A DNA stretch of 64,000 nt from positions 1 to 64,000 of the forward strand of contig JAPOQZ010000074.1 in assembly GCA_026710435.1 (NCBI GenBank). The letters are read 5' to 3'. Positions 56,524-64,000 of the stretch are shown piece after piece; within the stretch, counting starts at the first letter, position 1, and each line of letters begins with the position of its first letter. The notes beneath the pieces are model-generated. The model worked only from the letters and a program-made list of their open reading frames with translations, ran no database searches and had not been told where the DNA came from. Position numbers and translations under genes: made by a program. This stretch comes from a bacterium (GTDB taxonomy: Bacteria; Actinomycetota; Acidimicrobiia; Spongiisociales; Spongiisociaceae).

Positions 56524-59127
56524 CTACCGGCGCTTCTTGGGGGGCCACTTTCCCTGCTCCTTGAGTTTCTCGCGGCGGCCGGCCAGCAGGACGGCAGCCT
56601 GGTCCAGGTCGAGTTCGGCAATTGCGTGCTCTTTCACCGACGCGTTGACGACGCCATCGGTCACGTAGGGTCCGTACCTACCTGTCTTCACGATTACCTT
56701 GCCTCCCGACTCCGGGTCGTTGCCGAGTTCCTTGAGCGGAGGGGCGGCGGCCCGTCGCCTGGTCTGCTTGGGGGTGTTCATCACGGTCACCGCGTCTTCG
56801 AGGGTGATGCCGAAGAGAAGGAGGGGATCCTCGAGGCTACGGTACTCCTTCCCCATCCTCAGGTAAGGACCGAAGCGACCGTTGGAAGCCACGATGACCT
56901 TACCCGTGTCGGGATGCTTGCCGACCCGCCGCGGCAGGGAGAGCAACCGGAGAGCGTCCTCGATACCCAGTTCGTCGATCACCATGTTCCGGAGCAGCGA
57001 GGCACGTTTGGGTTTCTTGCCGGATTGCCCCTCGTCCTCGCCGAGTTGCACGTAGGGTCCGTACCGACCCACCCGGGCCAGGACCGTGAGGCCGGAATCC
57101 GGGTCGGTTCCCAGAATCTTGTCCCCCTTCGGTTTCTCGAGTATCTCGATCGCGCTCTCCACCGACAACTCGTCGGGAGGCAAGTCATCGGGGACGGATG
57201 CCCGGTCGTCGCCACGGGCTATATACGGTCCGTACCGGCCGACTCGCACGACCACCGGAACCCCTTGGGCGTCCTCGCCCAGGCTCAAGTTGATCTCCCT
57301 GGGATCGATCCCGTCGACATGGTCGCCTGACACGAGACCGAGCAGTCCCGGAGTGCCGTTGCCGTGGAAGAAGCGCCGCAGCCACGGCACCTTCTCCTCC
57401 TCGCCCCTGGCGATCCGGTCGAGGTCGTCCTCCATCCGGGCAGTGAATCCGAAGTCGACCAGGTTCCCGAAGTGGCTCTCGAGCAACTGGGTGGTGGCGA
57501 ACGCGGTGATGGATGGCACCAGGGTGGCACCCTTCTTGAACACGTAGCCACGGTCGACGATCGTGGAGATGATCGAGGCATATGTCGAAGGACGACCGAT
57601 GCCTTTGTCCTCGAGTTCCCGGATCAGGGAGGCTTCGGTGAACCGGCGGGGGGGCTGCGTCTCGTGGCCCTTGGCCTCAACGTCCCGAGCCAGGACCGCG
57701 TCGTCCACCTTCAGAGACGGTAGGTGTCGCTCCCGGCCGTCCAACTCCGCCTGGGGATCGTCCCGGCCTTCCACGTAGACCCGCAGGAATCCGGGGAAGG
57801 TGATCGTGAGTCCCGAGGCGCCGAACTCCAAGTCGGTGCCCTCCGCGACCGTACCCCCCAGCCGGACGCGGGTGCGCTCCCCTCGGGCCGCGGCCATCTG
57901 CGAGGCGAGGGTGCGCGTCCAGATGAGCCCGTAGACACGTTGCTGGTCTCGGTCCCGGACCTGCGGGGCGATCTGTCGCGGGGTCTTCCAGGAGTCGCCG
58001 GCCGGGCGGATGGCCTCGTGGGCTTCCTGGGCATTCTTCACCTTGTTGGTGTATCTGCGGGGCTTCGGGGCGAGGTAGTTGGTTCCGTAGAGTTTCTCGA
58101 TCTCGGCTCGAGCCGTCCGGAGGGCTGTCTCAGAGAGGTTGGTGCTATCGGTGCGCATATACGTGATATGGCCCTGCTCGTAGAGTCTCTGGGCGGCCCT
58201 CATCGTCCGGGAGGCGCCGAAGCGAAGCTTGCGGGACGCTTCCTGTTGCAGGGTCGAGGTTCGGAACGGGGCGTAGGGTTGGCGAGTGTAGGGCTTAGCC
58301 TCAACAGAGCGGATCCTGAACCGGTTGCCATCGGCTGCTGCTGCCAGAGCACCGGCCCGTGCTTCGTCGAGCCGCACGACCTTTGAGGAGGTAAGTTCGC
58401 CCTTCTCGTTGAAGTCCCGGGCGCGGGCGAGGCGGGCACCGTCCACGGCTGCCAGGGAAGCGGTGAACTGCTCCGATGCATCGGTGGCGAAAGTGCCGTC
58501 GACGCTCCAGAAACCGGCTGAGCGGAAGGCCATCCGGCGGCGCTCGCGTTGGACGACCAGCCGGACGGCGACACTCTGGACCCGGCCGGCCGACAAGCCG
58601 CGCTTTACCTTGCGCCACAGCACCGGCGAAAGTCCGTAACCGACCAGCCGGTCCAGGGTCCGGCGGGCCTCTTGAGCATCCACCAGGTCGCTGTCGATCG
58701 AGCGAGGATTGGCGAGGGCATTGCGGATGGCCGAGGGGGGGATCTCGTGGAACACCATACGCCGCATCGGGACCTTGGGCTTGAGCACCTGCTCGAGGTG
58801 CCACGCGATGGCCTCACCCTCCCGATCCTCGTCCGTGGCCAGATACAACTCGGAGGTTTCCGCCAGGAGCCGTTTCAGCGTCTGCACGATCTTTCGACTC
58901 TCGGGGGGAACGACGTAAAGGGGTCTGAAGTCGCGATCCACTTCCACTCCCCAGTCCTTGGCCCATTTCTCGCTCCGGTAGCGGGCCGGGATCTGCTTCG
59001 CGTTGTTCGGTAGGTCACGGATGTGGCCCTGTGAGGATTCGACACGGTACCCGCTGCCCAGATAGCCGGCAATCGTTCGTGCCTTGGTCGCGGATTCAAC
59101 GATGATCAGAGGTCTTGCCATAGTCAA
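56524..59127 (-). CDS. topA: DNA topoisomerase I
   Basis: LIIVESATKARTIAGYLG...YLATDEDREGEAIAWHL...ITYMRTDSTNLS...IGRPSTYASIISTI; Lys-rich C-terminus. Confidence 0.96.
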   Translation of the reverse strand: MTMARPLIIVESATKARTIAGYLGSGYRVESSQGHIRDLPNNAKQIPARYRSEKWAKDWGVEVDRDFRPLYVVPPESRKIVQTLKRLLAETSELYLATDEDREGEAIAWHLEQVLKPKVPMRRMVFHEIPPSAIRNALANPRSIDSDLVDAQEARRTLDRLVGYGLSPVLWRKVKRGLSAGRVQSVAVRLVVQRERRRMAFRSAGFWSVDGTFATDASEQFTASLAAVDGARLARARDFNEKGELTSSKVVRLDEARAGALAAAADGNRFRIRSVEAKPYTRQPYAPFRTSTLQQEASRKLRFGASRTMRAAQRLYEQGHITYMRTDSTNLSETALRTARAEIEKLYGTNYLAPKPRRYTNKVKNAQEAHEAIRPAGDSWKTPRQIAPQVRDRDQQRVYGLIWTRTLASQMAAARGERTRVRLGGTVAEGTDLEFGASGLTITFPGFLRVYVEGRDDPQAELDGRERHLPSLKVDDAVLARDVEAKGHETQPPRRFTEASLIRELEDKGIGRPSTYASIISTIVDRGYVFKKGATLVPSITAFATTQLLESHFGNLVDFGFTARMEDDLDRIARGEEEKVPWLRRFFHGNGTPGLLGLVSGDHVDGIDPREINLSLGEDAQGVPVVVRVGRYGPYIARGDDRASVPDDLPPDELSVESAIEILEKPKGDKILGTDPDSGLTVLARVGRYGPYVQLGEDEGQSGKKPKRASLLRNMVIDELGIEDALRLLSLPRRVGKHPDTGKVIVASNGRFGPYLRMGKEYRSLEDPLLLFGITLEDAVTVMNTPKQTRRRAAAPPLKELGNDPESGGKVIVKTGRYGPYVTDGVVNASVKEHAIAELDLDQAAVLLAGRREKLKEQGKWPPKKRR

Positions 59128-59241
59128 TAGTTACCCTGATTCGGGCGACCATGTCAAGACGAGCCTATCGGTGTATGCCGGCGCCGACAGTTATCATCGT
59201 GGTAAGGGCCGTCTCGCGGTTCTGTCTAACCGGTTTGGGGG

Positions 59242-60603
59242 TTGTTGATCGAACTGTTGCTAAGGGGACCCTTCTCGCGGCTGTGGTGGGCGAGTGCCGC
59301 TTCCTCTTTGGGTGACTGGATAACCTTCTTCGCTACGCTGGCTCTCGCCAGCCAGATAGGCGGTACCACCGCGGTTCTCGTTCCGTTGATGAGCAGGATC
59401 ATTCCCGGTTTGGTTCTCGGTTCGTTCGCCGGCGTAATCGCCGACCGGCTGGACCGCAAGTGGGTCATGGTCCTCTCGGACGGGGGACGCGGCTTAGTGG
59501 TTCTCACATTCGTTCTGGCCGACGATCTCATAAAGATCGCAATCATCTCGTCGGTTCTCGAGATCCTGACGATGATCCGCCAGCCGGCCCGGGAGGCGGC
59601 CGTACCCACGCTGGTCGCGCCCGGGGACCTGGTGACGGCCAACAGCTTCTCCGCCGCCGCCGCCTACGGCACCGCGCCGATCGGGGCTGCTACCTGGAGC
59701 GGTCTAGCCGCGCTGTTCGTGGCATTGGGTGGCTGGGGTCCCATCGACCGTGGCCCCGACCTGGCCTTCGTTATGGATTCGTTCACCTTTCTCGTCTCCG
59801 GTGCGATCGTGGCCACTATCGGCATTCCGAAGCCAACCCTCGCCGAGAATGGGCCCGTGGAGCGAGACTGGCGGCAGCCGCTCCGGGACCTGGCAGAGGG
59901 GATTGCCTTCGTGACCCAGACCCGCACGGTTCGCCGGGTCGTGTTCGGCATGGCGGTTGCCCTGTTCGGGGGGAGCGCCCTGCTGCCGCTCGGACAATCT
60001 TTTGCCCAGGAGGTGCTCGGTGGCGGCGACGCCGGTTTCGGAGTCCTCGTCACGGCCTTGGGGGTTGGGGTAGGGCTCGGTATGCTCGGCGTGGCTTTCT
60101 TCAGTACCGACCGGACCCGATACGACCTCACTTACGCCCTCAGCCTGGGCATAACCGGGCTGGCGATCGGCTTGGCGGCGTTCACGAGAACCGTGATCGG
60201 AGCCTCGGGCTGGGTACTCCTGGCGGGCGTAGGCACCGGATACGCCTACGTGATGGGCTTCACCCACCTCCATGAAGTTGTGGACGACACGTTACGGGGT
60301 CGTACCTTCGCGGCTCTGTTCACCCTGGTTCGAACCGCCATGTTGGTGTCGTTCGCCTTGGCGGTGCTGGTGGCCTCTGCCCTGGATGGAGTCTTGCGAG
60401 CCCCGTTCGACAACGGCATCCGGAACGTATTCGCCTTGGCCGGCGTCCTGATCCTGGGAACCGGACTCCTGTCGATAGCGGCGATCCGCCACGGGTTGGC
60501 CCGACCGCACCTGACCCCGCAGGTCCGCCGCTCCATCAGCGATGCCTCGCACGCCTTCGGCCTCATGAAGGGAAAGAGTCGGGGGAGGACCTACGATGAA
60601 TGA
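59242..60603 (+). CDS. MFS transporter (MFS_3-like)
   Basis: LWWASAASSLGDWITFFATLALASQIGGTTAVLVPLMSRIIPGLVLGSFAGVIADRLDRKWVMVLSDGGRG. Confidence 0.85.
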   Translation: MLIELLLRGPFSRLWWASAASSLGDWITFFATLALASQIGGTTAVLVPLMSRIIPGLVLGSFAGVIADRLDRKWVMVLSDGGRGLVVLTFVLADDLIKIAIISSVLEILTMIRQPAREAAVPTLVAPGDLVTANSFSAAAAYGTAPIGAATWSGLAALFVALGGWGPIDRGPDLAFVMDSFTFLVSGAIVATIGIPKPTLAENGPVERDWRQPLRDLAEGIAFVTQTRTVRRVVFGMAVALFGGSALLPLGQSFAQEVLGGGDAGFGVLVTALGVGVGLGMLGVAFFSTDRTRYDLTYALSLGITGLAIGLAAFTRTVIGASGWVLLAGVGTGYAYVMGFTHLHEVVDDTLRGRTFAALFTLVRTAMLVSFALAVLVASALDGVLRAPFDNGIRNVFALAGVLILGTGLLSIAAIRHGLARPHLTPQVRRSISDASHAFGLMKGKSRGRTYDE

Positions 60604-60762
60604 CGGGCAGCGCCGCCAGACACGGATGCCGGGACGCCGGCAACGGCGACGTTCGCAGGCCCACCGCTGTCCGACCGGCTGGTTGTGTCGGGGCTGACGG
60701 AGGAGGGCCGGCCGGGGATGGTTTTCTCCCCTGGGGAACCGGCAACCGGGAACCGGACCGAG

Positions 60763-61356
60763 ATGTGCCGTTACATAGCCCTGGAAGGCATAGACGGGGC
60801 CGGGAAGACCAGCATCCAGGCGGCGTTGAGAGAGCGATTGGAGTCGGTCGGCATCGAGGTCGTTGCCGTCCGAGAGCCCGGTGGGACCCTTCTGGGTGAG
60901 TCTCTCCGGCGGGTGCTGCTCGATGGGCCCCCGGTCTCGCCATGGGCCGAGGCTCTCATGTTCGCGGCGGATCGGGCGCAACTGATGGCTGACGTTGTAC
61001 GCCCGGCTCTCGAGCGGGGGGCCTGTGTGGTCAGCGACCGCTCCGTCTACTCGTCTCTTGCCTACCAGGGAGCAGGGCGGGCACTGGGTATCGACCGGGT
61101 CAGAAGAATCAACGAACCGGGTCTGGCCGGAAGATGGCCCGACCTGGTCATCTTGCTGGCCGTCAGTACGCGGACCGGATTGGCCAGGCAGCGGCAGGCC
61201 GATCGTATCGGCTCGTCCGGGCACGCGCTCCTGTCGACCGTTGCCGAGGCCTTCGACACCCTCGCCCGCCAGAACCCGGATCGTTTCGTGGTAGTGGACG
61301 CGGAGCGACCTCGCTCGCTGGTCGTTGAAGACGTCTGGGAGGCGGTGGGGTTGTGA
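60763..61356 (+). CDS. tmk: Thymidylate kinase
   Basis: YIALEGIDGAGKTSIQAALRERLES...VVAVREPGGTLLGESLR...VVSDRSVYSSLAYQGAGR. Confidence 0.93.
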   Translation: MCRYIALEGIDGAGKTSIQAALRERLESVGIEVVAVREPGGTLLGESLRRVLLDGPPVSPWAEALMFAADRAQLMADVVRPALERGACVVSDRSVYSSLAYQGAGRALGIDRVRRINEPGLAGRWPDLVILLAVSTRTGLARQRQADRIGSSGHALLSTVAEAFDTLARQNPDRFVVVDAERPRSLVVEDVWEAVGL

Positions 61357-62420
61357 CGATGATGCCGGGAGTCCTCGGCGCGGGGATAGTCGGACACCGA
61401 ACAACGATTGCTGATCTGGAGCGGGAAGTAGCAGCACCCAGCCACGCCTACCTCTTCGCCGGTCCTCCCAACGTAGGTAGAGCGACGGTGGCGCTCGCCT
61501 TCGCGGCGGCCCTCATCAGTACCTCCGACGACAGCCGCCGCAGAGTGATGCGCCACAGCCATCCTGACGTGGTGGTGATCACCCCGGAGGGCAGATCGTC
61601 GTTGGGCGTTGACCAAGCCCGCCGTGCCATAGGAGCAGCCAGCCTCCGACCGGTGGAGAGCGACCGGAAGGTGATCATATTCGACGACGCGTCACTCATG
61701 ACCGAAGCGGCGGCCAACGCCCTGCTCAAGACACTCGAGGAGCCACCGGCGGGCACCGTGTTCATTGCGGTCGTGGGCTCCGAAGACGATCTTCCACCCA
61801 CGGTGGCAAGCCGCTGCCGCGTGGTCCGCTTCGGACGGGTATCCGAGGCGGATATCGTGACGGCCCTTGTCGAGAGAGGGATCGATGAGGAACAGGCGAC
61901 CGTCACGGCCCGGATCACCGGCGGAAGCCCCGGTCTGGCGCTGGACCTGGTGGCGAACCCGGCGGTTCGGGACTTCCGCCGGCGTTGGTTGGAGGTCCCC
62001 GGACGCGTGACGTCCGTGCCGGGCGACGGGTTCCGGCTGGCAGATGAAATGATGGGCGCTCACGAGCCTCTCCTCGCCGCCGTCAAGGAGCGCAGGCAGA
62101 GAGAGAAGCAGGACTTGGAGTCCAGGGGTTACGCCGTCCCGAAGGCCCTATTGGCAGCCCACGACAGCGCCCTGCGTAGAACCGGCAACGCCCTGCTGGT
62201 TGCCGGCTTGGAGATGCTCGCCTCCTGGTACCTCGATTCTGTCTCCGTACAGTACGGAGGACCGCTCCGCAACCCGGACGTAGCCCTTACCGATCTGGCC
62301 AGGATTCCGATCGCGCGGGCGGTCCACTCGGCTGGACTGGTCATGGACGCCGCCGTGCAGATCCGGCGCCACCAGCGACCGAGGTTAGTGCTTGCCTGGC
62401 TGTTCGCGGGACTCGGTTAG
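61353..62420 (+). CDS. holB: DNA polymerase III delta' subunit
   Basis: HAYLFAGPPNVGRATVALAFAAAL...DVVVITPEGRSSLGVDQAR...TEAAANALLKTLEEPPAGTVFI. Confidence 0.87.
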   Translation: MTMMPGVLGAGIVGHRTTIADLEREVAAPSHAYLFAGPPNVGRATVALAFAAALISTSDDSRRRVMRHSHPDVVVITPEGRSSLGVDQARRAIGAASLRPVESDRKVIIFDDASLMTEAAANALLKTLEEPPAGTVFIAVVGSEDDLPPTVASRCRVVRFGRVSEADIVTALVERGIDEEQATVTARITGGSPGLALDLVANPAVRDFRRRWLEVPGRVTSVPGDGFRLADEMMGAHEPLLAAVKERRQREKQDLESRGYAVPKALLAAHDSALRRTGNALLVAGLEMLASWYLDSVSVQYGGPLRNPDVALTDLARIPIARAVHSAGLVMDAAVQIRRHQRPRLVLAWLFAGLG

Positions 62421-62614
62421 GTCGGAATACGGGAGGATCGGCCGACGGCGCGCATCCACTTTGCACCGCTTCGACCTGTCCAAGGGCTGGGAACCTGCAT
62501 GCTGGTCGGGTCTATACTCGATCCGCGCCCCTCGACGCCTGATTCTGGTCTCGAGGGACAGCGATATCGCGCAGGTCCTCTATCCCTGCCGTCCAGCCAG
62601 AACCGGAGTTCCCT

Positions 62615-63277
62615 ATGAGCATCCGCAATGCATTCATCTCCTCCGAACTGTACGACTACATCGTCGCCACCACTCTCCGGGACGACGCGGTGCTCGCCGA
62701 CCTGAGAGCGGAGACTGCGCAGCATCCCGAATCGGGAATGCAGATATCACCCGATCAGGGCCAGTTGATGGGCATGTTGACGGGGCTGGTCGGTGCTTCC
62801 CGGGCAATCGAGGTGGGTGTCTTCACCGGCTACAGCAGCCTCTGCGTCGCACGGGCGCTCCCCGATGACGGCATCCTGGTGGCGTGCGACGTCAGCGTCG
62901 AGTACACGCGAATCGCCCGGCGTTTCTGGGAGCGGGCGGGAGTGTCGGGAAAGATCGACCTGCGGATTGGTCCCGCCGTGGACACGCTCGACGCCATGAT
63001 CGCCAACGACGAGTCAGGCACTTACGATCTGGCGTTCATAGATGCGGACAAGGGCAACTACCCGCGGTACTACGAACGCTGCCTGCGTCTTCTGAGGCCC
63101 GGTGGCTTGATGCTGGTCGACAACGCGCTGTGGGGTGGCCGGGTAGCGGACCCGGAGCGCACGGGCGACATCACCTCGACCATGCGAGATCTCAACAACA
63201 TGGCTGGCCGGGACAGCCGAGTCGAGGTGACTCTCCTCCCGATCGGCGACGGGCTGCTGCTTGCCCGGAAGGTCTGA
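62615..63277 (+). CDS. Class I SAM-dependent O-methyltransferase
   Basis: AIEVGVFTGYSSLCVARALPDDGILVACDVS...YDLAFIDADKGNYPRYYERCLRLLRPGGLMLVDNALWGGRVADP. Confidence 0.92.
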   Translation: MSIRNAFISSELYDYIVATTLRDDAVLADLRAETAQHPESGMQISPDQGQLMGMLTGLVGASRAIEVGVFTGYSSLCVARALPDDGILVACDVSVEYTRIARRFWERAGVSGKIDLRIGPAVDTLDAMIANDESGTYDLAFIDADKGNYPRYYERCLRLLRPGGLMLVDNALWGGRVADPERTGDITSTMRDLNNMAGRDSRVEVTLLPIGDGLLLARKV

Positions 63278-63489
63278 CCCGAGCGCCCGGTCTCCGTTCT
63301 TGGGGGTCCCCCGGTGACCAGTCGCGAACCGGTGGTGGACGGGTCGAAGATGAGCGGTGGGTGGGTACGCGTCGGCGCACCGATCGCGAAGGCCTGGTTC
63401 CCGAGCAGTGCCTCGGTACCACCCGAGGGAGGCATGAGCGGGACCGAGTTGGTGATGGCGACACCGACCTTCGTTCCCGGAGAGTCGCG

Positions 63490-63880
63490 TTAAGGGCGAA
63501 CCCACCCGGAGCGGGTAGAGACCATAGTGTCGTCGAGGACCTCGGTGACCAACTCGCGGATCTTGTAACGCAGATCGTCCAGAGCCTGCTGCCCCCGGTC
63601 GGTCAACGAGTAGTACTTGCGGACCTTGCCTCCGACCACCTGTGGAGACCGTTCTAGGAACCCGATCTCCTCAAGTCCGTGCAGAAGGGGGTAAAGCGTG
63701 CCAAGGTGACAGGTTGTAGCCGTGGATGGCCAACTCCTCGTTCAGGGCAACTCCGTAGACGGGACTCTTGCTCGCACAGTGGAGCACATGGACCCGCACC
63801 AAGCCGAGCAGGATGTCGCGAAAGAGCCTGCTATGGGTCTTGAAGGTGGGATGTCCTTGTATGCGATCGGTTTTGCTCAT
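63490..63880 (-). pseudogene. PadR-family transcriptional regulator, frameshifted
   Basis: LNEELAIHGYNLSP in one frame, then GTLYPLLHGLEEIGFLERSPQVVGGKVRKYYSLTDRGQQALDDLRYKIRELVTEVL in another; one extra T near 63702-63706. Confidence 0.75.
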
Positions 63881-64000
63881 GCAGCTTCCAGTCCGTTTCC
63901 TTCAGGGTCGGCAGGTCAGGCTTCGGACGAGATCCAGTCCCGATTGTGGGTTCGGACTCCACCCTGGGCTGCTCTTGGTATCGTAGCCCGATATTGCCGC

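Noticed and set aside
1-64000. tRNA or rRNA genes
   Set aside because: No convincing TPsiC-arm/acceptor combination or rRNA sequence was seen in intergenic regions; a tRNAscan/Rfam run would be needed to confirm absence.

Overview
High-GC actinobacterial chromosome segment; the gene content suggests an Acidimicrobiia-like lineage, but this is inference only. The left edge carries a CRISPR array of 30 full 36-bp repeats that runs off the window. No cas gene is visible. A degenerate orphan copy of the same repeat lies 3.5 kb away, next to IS3/ISL3 debris. The rest includes an LCP-family protein, a large plant-type LRR secreted protein, a choline-sulfatase-like sulfatase, a damaged MNT/HEPN module, proA, a Clp1-like P-loop protein, a PTS/mannitol locus (HPr, EI, split EIIC/EIIB/EIIA, MtlD) and a SAM hydrolase bracketed by 107-bp palindromic repeats. 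A respiratory island follows, with a b6-type cytochrome b / subunit IV / Rieske / ferredoxin / di-haem cytochrome c operon. Divergent from it is a cbb3-like trio whose CcoN-like subunit has only three histidines in total. After that come rex, argJ, a DUF222/HNH protein, a DUF433/DUF5615-type TA pair, a complete nuoA-N operon with a NuoE-NuoF fusion, a bactofilin-like membrane protein, topA, an MFS transporter, tmk, holB, an O-methyltransferase and a frameshifted padR. The strongest candidate for an undescribed system is the histidine-poor CcoN-like complex next to the ferredoxin-linked b6-type complex. The next strongest are the dispersed CTAG-bounded repeat families and the orphan CRISPR repeat. 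All homology calls come from recognising motifs in the translations; no database search was run.
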